Source: an uncultured Veillonella sp.
Lineage (GTDB): Bacteria > Bacillota > Negativicutes > Veillonellales > Veillonellaceae
Length of the DNA: 64,000 bases
Assembly (NCBI GenBank): GCA_915066865.1
Contig: CAJZEE010000001.1
Span: 5,957 to 69,956 of the forward strand
Direction of reading: 5' to 3'
Part shown: in pieces, positions 35,030 to 44,609 of the stretch
Position numbering within the stretch: position 1 is the stretch's first letter
Layout: each line of letters begins with the position of its first letter
Notes under the pieces: generated by a model
Told to the model about the DNA's origin: nothing
Seen by the model: only the letters and a program-made list of their open reading frames with translations
Database searches by the model: none
Program-made: the position numbers and the translations under genes

Positions 35030-35815
35030 TTGGCAGATACTAGTAAATTAATTCGATATTTTGAAGCCAGCGGCAGCGGTGAGGAAGCTCGTCGCATGCT
35101 TGACTTGGCTGAGCAGGTTGTTAAAGGTCGCCCCTATCGCGTGGCGGATTTTACGAGTCCTGCAGGCCTTGTTATTGCAGATGCTATCAAGGCTAATTAC
35201 CCACAGTTAACAGTTAAAACTGACGGTGGCTATGAAGGGGCGGAACGTATTCGTATCGCTTTTGTAGACAGCGATTTTAACGGTACTGTGGATATGGGTA
35301 TTCGCGCTCTTAAGGTGAATTGGGACCCTCGGTTCCGATTGCTTACCCATCGCGATGTGCTGGGCTCCTTGATGGGCCTTGGCATTGATCGCTCCAAATT
35401 TGGGGACGTTATCGTCCAGCAAGGGGGCGCTCAGATTATGGTGGATGAAAGCGTGGCTGATTTCGTAATTCAAAACTTTACGAAAATTGCTATGGTTTCT
35501 GTATCTGTAGAGGCTATTGAGTTATCAGATATTGCACCAAAAGAAGAAAAAATTAAAGAAGTTCGCACTACAGTCGCTTCCTTGCGCTTAGATGCGGTAG
35601 CAAGTTCTGGATTTAGTGTATCTCGCACTAAATTGGTGAGTGCTATCAATGCGGGCTTATTACAAGTAAACTGGCAACCAGCTAAGGGGGCATCCCAAGA
35701 GGTTAAAGAAGGAGATGTCATTTCCATGCGTGGTCGTGGCCGAATGAAGGTAGAAGCTATTACAGGTACCTCTCGTAAAGGGCGTATCGGCGTATATCTG
35801 AAACGATTTATGTAG
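35030..35815 (+). CDS. ylmH: YlmH-like RNA-binding S4-domain protein
   Basis: 261-aa cytoplasmic protein. The N-terminal two-thirds is the YlmH domain (DFTSPAGLVIADAI, THRDVLGSLMGLGIDRSKFGD near residues 103-121). The C-terminal S4 RNA-binding domain is at about 180-250 (LRLDAVASSGFSVSRTKLVSAINAGLLQVN). YlmH acts on ribosome quality control in Bacillus. It starts with TTG at 35030, two bases after the proC stop, behind TGGGGA. Last gene of the ylm cluster. Confidence 0.91.
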   Translation: MADTSKLIRYFEASGSGEEARRMLDLAEQVVKGRPYRVADFTSPAGLVIADAIKANYPQLTVKTDGGYEGAERIRIAFVDSDFNGTVDMGIRALKVNWDPRFRLLTHRDVLGSLMGLGIDRSKFGDVIVQQGGAQIMVDESVADFVIQNFTKIAMVSVSVEAIELSDIAPKEEKIKEVRTTVASLRLDAVASSGFSVSRTKLVSAINAGLLQVNWQPAKGASQEVKEGDVISMRGRGRMKVEAITGTSRKGRIGVYLKRFM

Positions 35816-35823
35816 GCAGTTGA

Positions 35824-35854
35824 AAATCGGCTTGACCATCAAGCCGATTTTTTT
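35824..35854 (+). terminator. Intrinsic terminator of the ylm cluster
   Basis: A 12-bp perfect stem (35824-35835 with 35839-35850), CCA loop, T-run. Confidence 0.93.
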
Positions 35855-35872
35855 GTATATAGTAGGACAGCC

Positions 35873-36520
35873 ATGGTATCCATAACATTTCAACCTACAA
35901 CTGAAGATATAATCCTATTCGTAGGCGGCGGAGAAGTAGCGGAACGACGGATGCAGCTTTTTATTGAGGAGCCTTGCCAAATTGTCGTTATCGCTCCTGC
36001 TGTAACGGATACGATTAGCCAATGGGCAAAGGAAAATCGCATCACTTGGTGTGATCGGGCTTTCACAATGGACGACGAAGAGCATATTATTTCGAGTAGT
36101 TTGCTGTTTATCTGCACAGATAATCATGAACTAAACGATACCTTGTATGAGCTAGGAAAAAAACATCGTGTGTGGACCAACCGCAGTGATGATCCGAGCG
36201 CGTGTAGATTTACTGTGCCGTCATCCCTTGAACTCGGCGATCTTCATATTGCTATTAGTGCCAATAATGTAGGACCTCGTATCAATCGTCTCGTACGACA
36301 AGATATGATGAATCGTTATGGTCAGTTGCAAAAGGCTATGCCTAGACTTAAAATATTTAGAGAAGAAGTAAAGTTACTACTTCCTACTCCAGAGGCTCGA
36401 CAGAAATTTTGGCGAGACAATCTGACGGTAGAAACATTTGAAGCCATTCTCAAGGGAGAGTGGATGATTATAGAGGAGAAACTAAACTATGCAATTAGTG
36501 GTATTAGGTCTAAATCATAG
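35873..36520 (+). CDS. Precorrin-2 dehydrogenase / sirohydrochlorin ferrochelatase-like protein
   Basis: 215-aa NAD-dependent enzyme of siroheme synthesis (CysG N-terminal/Met8/SirC family). It has the nucleotide-binding LFVGGGEVAERRMQL (about residues 14-28), IVVIAPAVTDTI, LFICTDNHELNDTLYELGK and the NRSDDPSACRFTVPSSLELGDLHIAIS region (split over about 102-127). A chelatase activity cannot be told from sequence. The ATG at 35873 has only a weak ribosome site. Its end overlaps hemA by 32 bases. As first gene it steers the operon towards siroheme or cobalamin. Confidence 0.87.
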   Translation: MVSITFQPTTEDIILFVGGGEVAERRMQLFIEEPCQIVVIAPAVTDTISQWAKENRITWCDRAFTMDDEEHIISSSLLFICTDNHELNDTLYELGKKHRVWTNRSDDPSACRFTVPSSLELGDLHIAISANNVGPRINRLVRQDMMNRYGQLQKAMPRLKIFREEVKLLLPTPEARQKFWRDNLTVETFEAILKGEWMIIEEKLNYAISGIRSKS

Positions 36521-37760
36521 AAGTGCCGCTGTAGAGGTGCGTGAACGTTTCTCGTTTGATAAAGACGAGGTAGTTGCCGCACTAAATCGCCTCTATGAAT
36601 TTGACTGTATCTCAGAATGCGTTATATTATCCACCTGTAATAGAACGGAAATTTATGCTGCTTTAGAAGGTGTAGAATTCCCGAAGGATTACATGTTGGC
36701 AGTGTTAAAAGATTTAAAAGGAGCAGATCATATCGATGCAGATGCATTCTTCTTCTACGAAGAACGAGATTGTATTGAGCATCTATTCCGTGTTTCTGCT
36801 AGTCTTGATTCCCTTGTGTTGGGGGAAGGCCAAATCTTGAGCCAATTAAAAGGGGCTTATATTCAGGCTTATAGCGCAGGCTGTACGGGAACAATTTTTA
36901 ATATTTTATTCCAACGGGCTATTAGCGTTGGTAAGAAGGTACGTACTAATACGGGCATTGCTAATACGCCTGTATCTATTAGTTACACGGCGGTCAATCT
37001 TGCGGAGGACAGTTTAGATAAGCCATTATCCGAAGCTACAGTACTTATTTTGGGTGCTGGTACGATGAGTGAATTGACAGCTACTCATTTACAAGCGAAG
37101 GGTGTAAAAACGATTTTCGTATCTAATAGAACCTTTGCTAAGGCTGAAATGTTAGCGGAACGCTTTAATGGTAAAGCTGTTAAGCTCGATAACTTTGTAG
37201 AGTATGCTAAAGATGCGGATATTCTTATTACATCTACAGGGGCACCGCATTATATTATTACTGAAAAAGAAGCGAAGAAAATTACGACTCTTCGTAAGGG
37301 TGAACCAATCGTTATGATCGATATTGCGGTACCTCGTGATATCGACCCTGCGGTGGCAGATTTGGACGGTATTTATCTATTTAATATTGATTCTCTTGAA
37401 AGTGTAGTAGAAGAAAACAAGGCACAACGAGAAGAGGAAGCTCGTCGTGCAGAACCTATTATTCACGATGCTATTGAAGAGTTATTGGATAAATTAAGCT
37501 ATTTAACAGTGCGTCCGATGATGGCATTGCTTACAGAAAAAGCGGAGCGTATTCGCCGTCGTGAATTACATCGCGCATTAGCTAAATTGCCAGATATTTC
37601 CGATAAAGAGCGCCGTGTTATGGACTCGATGAGTCGCATGATCATTCGCAAAATGTTGCGTGAACCGATGATTCACTTCAACGAAATCGCTGGTACAGAG
37701 GAAGAGGGCTTGTACTGGGATTTATTCAAAGATATGTTTAATCTTGAGAAAGAAGGCTAA
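36489..37760 (+). CDS. hemA: Glutamyl-tRNA reductase
   Basis: 423-aa enzyme that reduces glutamyl-tRNA to glutamate-1-semialdehyde, committing C5 tetrapyrrole synthesis. The nucleophilic cysteine is in ILSTCNRTEIYA (about residue 49). GEGQILSQLKGAY, the NADPH-binding ILGAGTMSELTATHL and the C-terminal dimerisation helices follow. A GAGGAG site inside the preceding gene serves it. Next in the operon is hemC. Confidence 0.97.
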   Translation: MQLVVLGLNHRSAAVEVRERFSFDKDEVVAALNRLYEFDCISECVILSTCNRTEIYAALEGVEFPKDYMLAVLKDLKGADHIDADAFFFYEERDCIEHLFRVSASLDSLVLGEGQILSQLKGAYIQAYSAGCTGTIFNILFQRAISVGKKVRTNTGIANTPVSISYTAVNLAEDSLDKPLSEATVLILGAGTMSELTATHLQAKGVKTIFVSNRTFAKAEMLAERFNGKAVKLDNFVEYAKDADILITSTGAPHYIITEKEAKKITTLRKGEPIVMIDIAVPRDIDPAVADLDGIYLFNIDSLESVVEENKAQREEEARRAEPIIHDAIEELLDKLSYLTVRPMMALLTEKAERIRRRELHRALAKLPDISDKERRVMDSMSRMIIRKMLREPMIHFNEIAGTEEEGLYWDLFKDMFNLEKEG

Positions 37761-37764
37761 TGCC

Positions 37765-38703
37765 ATGAGAGATCATATTCGAATCGGCACGCGAAAAAGT
37801 GCCCTTGCCCTGTGGCAGGCTGAACATATTAGTGCAGAATTACAACGTCTGTACCCAAATATTACGGTAGAGTTGGTTCACTTTAATACAAAAGGTGACC
37901 GTATCTTAGAGAAACCACTGGCTCAAGTTGGTGGTAAAGGTTTATTTACCGCTGAATTAGAAGCGGCTATGCATAAAGGCGATATCGATATTGCCGTACA
38001 TAGCTTAAAGGACATGCCTACAGAGTTACCAGAAGGCCTCACTCTTGGGGCTATTTCTGCTCGTGAAGTGCCTTATGATGCGCTGGTGAGCCCTGTGTAT
38101 AAAACACTAGATAAATTGCCACAAGGGGCTCGCGTTGGTACCAGTAGCTTGCGCCGTCAAGCTCAATTGCTACACGTTCGCCCTGACCTAAAGGTAGAGG
38201 TTATTCGCGGTAATGTACAGACTCGTTTGAGCAAGATTGAAACGGAAAAGCTAGATGGTGTTATCTTGGCTCAAGCAGGGCTTAAACGATTAGGTTTAGA
38301 AGACCAAATCACACAAGTCTTCAAGGCTGATGAAATGATTCCTGCCGTTGGACAAGGGGCGCTCGCTATTGAGTGTCGCGCTGACGATGCAGAGATGCTT
38401 GATATGTTGGCTCCTATCAACGATGAAGCAACGCGCTATGCCGTTGAAGGGGAACGCAGTTTCTTGCGTCAACTAAACGGAGGTTGCCAAGTGCCAATGG
38501 GCGTACATGGTATCATAAATAAAGGACAATTAACCTTGAAAGCCATGATTGCATCCCTCGATGGAAAAACTGTGTACGAAGGGGAAATCTCTGGCCCTGC
38601 TAAAAAAGGTGAAATTCTTGGGAAAAACCTTGCAAAAGCTTTATACGAAGAAGGGGGCAAACGTATTGTGGATGCTCTCATAGAGGAAGGAATCATAAAA
38701 TGA
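37765..38703 (+). CDS. hemC: Hydroxymethylbilane synthase (porphobilinogen deaminase)
   Basis: 312-aa enzyme that links four porphobilinogens. IGTRKSALALWQAEHI at the start, VHSLKDMPTELPEGL, GTSSLRRQAQLL and the dipyrromethane-cofactor cysteine in LNGGCQVPMGVH (about residue 241) are all present. ATG at 37765 follows the hemA stop closely; AGAAGG is the ribosome site. Its stop overlaps the next ATG as ATGA. Confidence 0.97.
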   Translation: MRDHIRIGTRKSALALWQAEHISAELQRLYPNITVELVHFNTKGDRILEKPLAQVGGKGLFTAELEAAMHKGDIDIAVHSLKDMPTELPEGLTLGAISAREVPYDALVSPVYKTLDKLPQGARVGTSSLRRQAQLLHVRPDLKVEVIRGNVQTRLSKIETEKLDGVILAQAGLKRLGLEDQITQVFKADEMIPAVGQGALAIECRADDAEMLDMLAPINDEATRYAVEGERSFLRQLNGGCQVPMGVHGIINKGQLTLKAMIASLDGKTVYEGEISGPAKKGEILGKNLAKALYEEGGKRIVDALIEEGIIK

Positions 38704-40208
38704 CAGGTATGGTATATCTAATTGGTGCGGGCCCTGGCGATGTTAAACTTATCACTGTAAAAGGTCGTGAATGCATCGAAAAAGCAGATGTAATTGTATA
38801 TGATTATTTAGCAGATGCTCATCTGTTAGAATGGGCACGTCCAGATGCTGAACTGATTTACGCTGGTAAGCAATGTAAAGATCACACAATGCACCAATGG
38901 GAAATCAATGAGCTTTTAGTCCAAAAGGGTAAAGAAGGCAAAATTGTAGCGCGATTAAAAGGCGGTGATCCGCTCGTATTTGGTCGTGGTGGTGAAGAAG
39001 CGATGGCTCTTGGCGAAGCCGGTGTACCATTTGAATTCGTGCCAGGTGTAACATCTCCTATCGCAGCGCCTGCTTATGCAGGGATTCCTGTAACACAACG
39101 CGCTATGGCCACATCCTTTGCGGTTGTAACAGGTCATGAGGATCCTACAAAAGCAGTATCCGGTATCCATTGGGAAGGACTTGCTACGGCGGTAGATACA
39201 CTTTGCTTTGTAATGGGTGTCGGCAACTTGCCTGTCATTGCCGAAAAGCTGATGGCCCATGGCCGGGCAGCCTCTACACCAGTAGCACTTGTTCGGTGGG
39301 GAACAAAACCAGTACAAGAGGTATTGGTTTCTACCCTTGAACATGTCGTTGAAGATGTAGCAAAGGCTAAATTGAAAGCACCAGCTATCATCGTAGTAGG
39401 TGATGTAGTCAACCTTCGTGAAAAATTACAATGGTTCGATAATAAACCTTTATTCGGGAAAACTGTTGTGGTCACACGCGCTCGCTCCCAAGCAAGTGCA
39501 TTCCGCGAAAAATTAGCGGCTCAAGGCGCAAATGTAGTGGAAGCAGCGGCAATCAAAACATCTCCATTGGAATTATTTGATGAAGATAAACGTATCATCA
39601 ATAATACAAAACAATACCAATGCATCGTATTCACATCTGGTGAAGGGGTTCGCTACTTCTTCGATGCTCTTTATAAAGAAGGCAAAGATACACGTGCGTT
39701 AGGCAATTCTAAGGTGGCAGCTATCGGCTGTGCTACGGCTCGTGAACTCCATAAATATGGCATCGTACCAGATATCATTCCTGTAGATTACAAGGCAGAA
39801 TCTGCTGTGGAGGCTCTTGAAGAAGAACTCAATGCAGGGGATTCTGTATTGTTGATTCAACCAAAGGTAGCACGCGATGTGATCCCACGCTGCTTGCGTC
39901 ATCGCGATATGGATGTAGATATTTTGCGTTTATACGAAACAACACAAGATACCTCTCAACAAGACGCATTAATAACAGCTTTAACAGAAGGCACAGTAGA
40001 TTACATTACCTTCACAAGTTCTTCTACTGTAACAAATACAATCCAATTATTGGGCGATAATGCACTAGAGCTATTAGGCAATACTAAAGTGGCTTGTATC
40101 GGTCCAATTACAGCTGCTACGGCTATGAGTGCAGGTCTTAAACCGGCTATCATCAGTGATGTATATACAACTGATGGCTTAGTAAACGCTATTGTAAAAG
40201 ATATTTAG
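38700..40208 (+). CDS. cobA-hemD: Fused uroporphyrinogen-III C-methyltransferase / uroporphyrinogen-III synthase
   Basis: 502-aa two-domain enzyme. Residues 1-240 are the SAM-dependent methyltransferase (VYLIGAGPGDVKLITVKG, ARLKGGDPLVFGRGGEEA, GVTSPIAAPAYAGIPVT). Residues about 250-502 are uroporphyrinogen-III synthase (VVVTRARSQASAF, IVFTSGEGVRYFF, ITFTSSSTVTN). It thus makes uroporphyrinogen III and converts it to precorrin-2. Such fusions are common in anaerobic Firmicutes making cobalamin or siroheme. Overlaps hemC by four bases. Confidence 0.95.
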   Translation: MTGMVYLIGAGPGDVKLITVKGRECIEKADVIVYDYLADAHLLEWARPDAELIYAGKQCKDHTMHQWEINELLVQKGKEGKIVARLKGGDPLVFGRGGEEAMALGEAGVPFEFVPGVTSPIAAPAYAGIPVTQRAMATSFAVVTGHEDPTKAVSGIHWEGLATAVDTLCFVMGVGNLPVIAEKLMAHGRAASTPVALVRWGTKPVQEVLVSTLEHVVEDVAKAKLKAPAIIVVGDVVNLREKLQWFDNKPLFGKTVVVTRARSQASAFREKLAAQGANVVEAAAIKTSPLELFDEDKRIINNTKQYQCIVFTSGEGVRYFFDALYKEGKDTRALGNSKVAAIGCATARELHKYGIVPDIIPVDYKAESAVEALEEELNAGDSVLLIQPKVARDVIPRCLRHRDMDVDILRLYETTQDTSQQDALITALTEGTVDYITFTSSSTVTNTIQLLGDNALELLGNTKVACIGPITAATAMSAGLKPAIISDVYTTDGLVNAIVKDI

Positions 40209-40217
40209 GAGGATTAC

Positions 40218-41192
40218 ATGTACGATTTAACATACCGTCCTCGCCGCTTGCGTATCAATCCAGAAATGCGAGATTTGGTACGCGAAACGACACTCGACGT
40301 AACTGATTTGATTTATCCATTATTTATTGTGCCTGGTGAAGGTATCAAAAAAGAAATCGACACATTGCCAGGTCAATATCACTTGTCTGTTGATGAAGCT
40401 GTGAAAGTAGCCCAAGAGGCCTATGATCTTGGTGTGCGTGGTGTAGAAATCTTTGGTATTCCTACATACAAGGACGAAAAAGGTTCCTCTGCATGGGATA
40501 TGTCCCAACCAGTACAACAAGCCATTAAAGCCATCCGTGCAGCTGTACCAAATCTATTGGTCGTAGCTGATGTGTGCTTGTGCCAATATACTACGACAGG
40601 GCATTGTGGCATGATTGATGACCATGAAATCTTGAACGATGAAACATTGCCATTACTTTGTAAAGTAGCGGTGAGCCAAGCGGAAGCAGGTGCACATATG
40701 GTGGCTCCATCCGACATGATGGACGGCCGTGTAGGTGCTATTCGTGAAGCCCTTGATGCGGCTGGTTATACCAATGTATCTATCATGAGCTATGCGGCAA
40801 AATACGCATCTGCATACTATGGTCCGTTCCGCGGTGCTGTTAATTCTGCGCCAAAATTTGGTGACCGTAAATCTTATCAAATGGATCCAGCCAATCGCTT
40901 GGAAGCTTTCAGAGAAATTGAACTCGACATCGCTGAAGGTGCGGATATTATCATGATTAAACCGGCATTATCCTATTTGGACATTGTTCGTGAAACACGC
41001 GACCGCTATGAATTGCCGGTTGCGGTATACAATGTATCCGGCGAATATGCGATGGTTAAATCCGCCGCAGCGGCTGGTCTTATCGACGAAGAACGCCTCG
41101 TTATGGAAACAATGCTTTCCATGAAGCGTGCTGGTGCTAAAATCATCATTACGTACCATGCCTTAGATATTGCTAAATGGTTACAACAATAA
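40218..41192 (+). CDS. hemB: Porphobilinogen synthase (delta-aminolevulinate dehydratase)
   Basis: 324-aa enzyme that condenses two aminolevulinates. The cysteine metal site reads DVCLCQYTTTGHCG, indicating the zinc-type active site. Schiff-base lysines lie in SYAAKYASAYYGPFR and IMIKPALSYLDIV. It begins with the usual RPRRLRINPEMRDLVRET. AGGAGG precedes the ATG. Confidence 0.97.
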   Translation: MYDLTYRPRRLRINPEMRDLVRETTLDVTDLIYPLFIVPGEGIKKEIDTLPGQYHLSVDEAVKVAQEAYDLGVRGVEIFGIPTYKDEKGSSAWDMSQPVQQAIKAIRAAVPNLLVVADVCLCQYTTTGHCGMIDDHEILNDETLPLLCKVAVSQAEAGAHMVAPSDMMDGRVGAIREALDAAGYTNVSIMSYAAKYASAYYGPFRGAVNSAPKFGDRKSYQMDPANRLEAFREIELDIAEGADIIMIKPALSYLDIVRETRDRYELPVAVYNVSGEYAMVKSAAAAGLIDEERLVMETMLSMKRAGAKIIITYHALDIAKWLQQ

Positions 41193-41201
41193 GGAGGAAC
41201 T

Positions 41202-42506
41202 ATGTTCCAACTCGGTAAATCTGAAAAGGCCTTTAACGAGGCTAAACGTTATATGCCTGGCGGCGTAAATAGTCCTGTTCGTTCCTATCGCAGCGTAGGA
41301 TCCAACCCTCCGTTTATCAGCAGTGCCAGTGGTAGCCGTATTTATGACATCGATAATAACGAATACATCGACTATGTATTGAGCTGGGGTCCTATGATCT
41401 TGGGCCATGCGAACCCAGAGGTTATCGCGAGCCTACAAGAGGCTATTCCTCGCGGTACTAGCTATGGTGCGCCTACATTACTAGAAACAGAATTGGCTAA
41501 AAAGATACAAGCCTTCATGCCATCCATGGAGGTTATCCGCCTCGTAAACTCTGGTACAGAGGCTACCATGAGTGCCTTGCGCGTTGCTCGTGGCTATACT
41601 GGTCGTGATCGCATCGTAAAATTTGTAGGCTGTTACCATGGTCATAGCGATGCGCTATTGGTGAAAGCCGGATCTGGCCTTGCTACCTTTGGCGTACCGG
41701 ATAGCCCTGGTGTTCCCCAAGGCGTAGCTGAAAATACCATAACATTGCCGTACAATGATTCTGAAGCGGTTCGTAAATTATTCGACGATATGGGCGATAC
41801 CATTGCGGCTATCATAGTTGAACCTGTAGCTGGTAACATGGGCTGCGTACCTCCAGTACCAGGTTTCCTCGAAACCTTGCGAGAAGTAACTAAGGCTCAC
41901 GGTGCAATACTGATCTTTGACGAAGTTATGTGTGGCTTCCGCGCTAGCAGCGGTGGTGCTCAAAAACGTTACAACATTAAACCAGACCTTACATGCCTTG
42001 GTAAAATCGTTGGCGGCGGCATGCCACTCGCTGTATTCGGTGGCTCTCGTGAGATTATGAACCAAATTGCTCCAGCTGGTCCTATTTATCAAGCTGGTAC
42101 ATTGAGTGGTAACCCCATTGCCGTTACCTCTGGTTTGGCAACGCTTTCCATTCTGCAACGGGATCCAACGGTGTTTAAACAAGTAGAAGATACGACGATT
42201 GCCCTTTGCGAAGGCTTTGAAAGATTGGCGGCACAATACAATGTGCCTGTTGTAGTACAACGAGTAGGCTCCATGTTCACCATCTTTTTCACTGACAAAC
42301 CGGTTAAGAACTTTGAAGATGCTTCAGCTTGCAACGAAGAACAATTTAAAATGTTCTTCCACCATAACTTGAGCCATGGTATTTACTATGCGCCAAGTCC
42401 TTATGAAAGTAATTTCGTATCTATCTGCCATAAGAGCAGTGAAGTGGAACGCACATTAGCCGTTGCTGATGAAGCTTTCAAAAAAATCAGTGATACATTA
42501 TTATAA
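41202..42506 (+). CDS. hemL: Glutamate-1-semialdehyde 2,1-aminomutase
   Basis: 434-aa PLP aminomutase that makes aminolevulinate from the product of HemA. Motifs are YMPGGVNSPVRSYRSVG, SWGPMILGHANPEV, IFDEVMCGFRAS and the PLP lysine in CLGKIVGGGMPLAVFGG (about residue 266). Last biosynthetic gene of the operon, followed by an XRE-type regulator gene. No hemE, hemN or hemH is in the window. Confidence 0.97.
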   Translation: MFQLGKSEKAFNEAKRYMPGGVNSPVRSYRSVGSNPPFISSASGSRIYDIDNNEYIDYVLSWGPMILGHANPEVIASLQEAIPRGTSYGAPTLLETELAKKIQAFMPSMEVIRLVNSGTEATMSALRVARGYTGRDRIVKFVGCYHGHSDALLVKAGSGLATFGVPDSPGVPQGVAENTITLPYNDSEAVRKLFDDMGDTIAAIIVEPVAGNMGCVPPVPGFLETLREVTKAHGAILIFDEVMCGFRASSGGAQKRYNIKPDLTCLGKIVGGGMPLAVFGGSREIMNQIAPAGPIYQAGTLSGNPIAVTSGLATLSILQRDPTVFKQVEDTTIALCEGFERLAAQYNVPVVVQRVGSMFTIFFTDKPVKNFEDASACNEEQFKMFFHHNLSHGIYYAPSPYESNFVSICHKSSEVERTLAVADEAFKKISDTLL

Positions 42507-42552
42507 AAGTATATAGTTTGTAGTTGTTTATGTATCGATACAGGTGATGAAC

Positions 42553-43014
42553 ATGCAGTTTTACAAGAACTTAAAGCGTGCTCGCGTGCGCATGGGCAAA
42601 AGCCAAATCGAAGTAGCAAAGGCCGTAGGTATCAGTAATGCGGCGCTTTCAAATTACGAAACAGGGTATCGCGAACCAGATTTAGATACACTCTGTGCCC
42701 TGTCTCGCTATTATGGATTGACCTTGGATGAGCTGTTGGATGTAAATGGAGAAGAACACGAGCCCATCTATGATCTCAGTCCTGTACTAAAAAATAAATA
42801 CATCGCCTATAAAGGTGATGTATTCGAGTTAAAAGACTCACAAAAACGTGCGCTCTTGCGCGAGCTAGATAATCTATTTACTAAATTTGAGAAATCAAAA
42901 GTAGAAGATAAAAGTAGCAAGCCAAAGACGTACAAACATGGGAACCCTCATATCAATCGAGCGGGCCTAGCTAGCAGCGCTGGTAGCTTAGCGGCACGAC
43001 GAAATATAAAGTAG
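42553..43014 (+). CDS. XRE-family transcriptional regulator
   Basis: 153-aa protein with an N-terminal helix-turn-helix (about residues 5-60: KRARVRMGKSQIEVAKAVGISNAALSNYETG). The middle part (NKYIAYKGDVFELKDSQKRALLRELDNLF) looks helical, and the C-terminus is basic and probably unstructured. Start at ATG 42553, five bases after AGGTGA; GTG 42544 and ATG 42547 overlap that site. It directly follows hemL and may regulate the operon or only be co-transcribed. Confidence 0.87.
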   Translation: MQFYKNLKRARVRMGKSQIEVAKAVGISNAALSNYETGYREPDLDTLCALSRYYGLTLDELLDVNGEEHEPIYDLSPVLKNKYIAYKGDVFELKDSQKRALLRELDNLFTKFEKSKVEDKSSKPKTYKHGNPHINRAGLASSAGSLAARRNIK

Positions 43015-43082
43015 TTTAATATACTAACATTGTAGATTGAGTGAGACATGTTTATTTGAACAATTTAATTAACTTAATTATA

Positions 43083-43149
43083 AAAAGTACCATCTATTTG
43101 GGGAGCTAAACGACACATAAGTCGTCCCTTGATAGATGGTGCTTTTTTT
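43083..43149 (+). terminator. Intrinsic terminator at the end of the hem/XRE region
   Basis: Long hairpin: outer stem 43083-43097 with 43132-43146 (one G-U), inner stem ACGAC/GTCGT (43110-43114 with 43121-43125), then a T-run. It marks the border to the AT-rich island. Confidence 0.85.
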
Positions 43150-43250
43150 GCCGTATATAACAAAATATTCGTTGGTGGTATATGCTAGTTTAACATATAA
43201 TTAAATTATAGAAGAGGAATAAATATTTACTAGTCTCATAGGAGAAAGTT

Positions 43251-43631
43251 ATGATAGTAGTATTTGCAGGATTTTTAGCATTTTTATTTTGTCTGTATTT
43301 CATTAAAAATCCATACTTCACATTACAGCATATTAAAATTAAACGCTCAAAATCTTTGTTAATTACAGAGCTGCTTTTAGGTGTGATAATTTTCTTATAT
43401 ATTATTTTTGCAGGGTATTCTAGACTAGTGCGGTTTTTGTTAGAATTGACATCTGTAATTCTGTTTTTATTAGAAATGTGGTTAAGAGTTCCTGCTATTG
43501 AATCGGATTTTAGTTTATCACCTGACGTGAAAGCAATGCTCAATAAAAAAGCTAAAAAAGATTTTTACTCTATATTGCCAATATTTTTTATAGCAACATG
43601 TATGTTTGTATTTAATTTCATCAAGATTTAA
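43251..43631 (+). CDS. Small multi-pass membrane protein, unknown
   Basis: Not recognised. 126 aa with four predicted helices (about residues 2-18, 40-56, 60-78, 105-122) and a short polar stretch (SDFSLSPDVKAMLNKKAKKD) before the last one. An AGGAGAAAG site precedes the ATG. First gene of the AT-rich accessory island; codon use is clearly more AT-rich than in the hem operon. Possibly an immunity protein against a pore-forming or membrane-acting toxin, by context only. Confidence 0.6.
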   Translation: MIVVFAGFLAFLFCLYFIKNPYFTLQHIKIKRSKSLLITELLLGVIIFLYIIFAGYSRLVRFLLELTSVILFLLEMWLRVPAIESDFSLSPDVKAMLNKKAKKDFYSILPIFFIATCMFVFNFIKI

Positions 43632-43676
43632 ATAGATTTAATTTAATTGGAAAAGTGTAGATTAATAGGAACAACC

Positions 43677-44571
43677 ATGAATACATATATTAATAAAATA
43701 AGAGATATATTGGTGGAGTGTACGCCTAAATATTGGTATAAGATTTATTTGTTTTTTGAATGTACAGAATCAGGTATGAGTTCGGCTTGTTATTATGTAA
43801 AAACCCCGGCTGGTTCAATCATTAGTTATGGAGATTTGCTATATAATTGCAGTGATGAAAAAGTAAAATCTATAAAAGCTGGGACTAGGGACTAGTGAGA
43901 TTTTAACGTATGTACGTTTACTTCATGAAGCCTCTACAGAACAATGGACGTGGGGAACAATGTATATTTTACGCGATGATTATGAGCCACATTGTGAATT
44001 CCATAATGATTTTGTAACTGACGATTACTGGCTCCAAAATAGATATAAGTGGGTATATAAAAACTTTGGTGTTTTGGAAAATAAAGATGAATTTGATCCG
44101 GATGTATATAAAAAAATGCTAAAAGGTCCACGAGGTGTTTTATTATTGGAAGATATGGAGTCTCGTGTATTAGCAAAAAATTATACTGCTATTGATAAGG
44201 CGTTTAAGTTAAAGCATAAAAGCTTAGAATCAGAACTTGAGAAACATTATAATAAAGTGGCCAAAAGTATATACAAATTAACGCCTTTAAATTGGCATCG
44301 TGCTAAATTACACTTTGATATGAATATTGATAATCTCTCTGTAGAGCTTTTAGTTTATAAAACTGAGGATGATTCATGTATTACAAAGTATATAGAAAAT
44401 AATGATGAAGAGCCGGCTATTATTTCGGAGGTTATGTATGATTTAAAGAATGAAGTTTTAGCGATAATTGAGACTTTTAAATTCTATAATCAAAACCCAT
44501 TCTCTGGTTTAGTATATACATTAACCTCTAATGGTGAGGTATCTTTAGAGCTAACTTATGAAGATAAATGA
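43677..44571 (+). pseudogene. YezG/DUF600-like immunity protein gene, frameshifted by a 7-bp tandem duplication
   Basis: The first frame (43677-43895, ATG behind AGGAACA) stops at TAG; the second (from 43876, open to 44571) continues the protein in another frame. Between them stands GGGACTAGGGACTAG at 43881-43895, a 7-base unit in two copies. Removing one copy joins the frames exactly, giving 295 aa. The joined protein begins INKIRDILVECTPKYWYKIYLF and has TEQWTWGTMYILRDDYEPHCEF, patterns of YezG-type immunity proteins. A second, weaker copy of the domain (LTPLNWHRAKLHFDMNIDNL) follows, so it was probably a two-domain protein. It could be inactive, or switchable by unit loss. Family assignment is by pattern only. 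Confidence 0.7.
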
Positions 44572-44609
44572 TTTTAAGTTCGTTGATGGAATTGATTGGA
44601 TGAGCTTTC

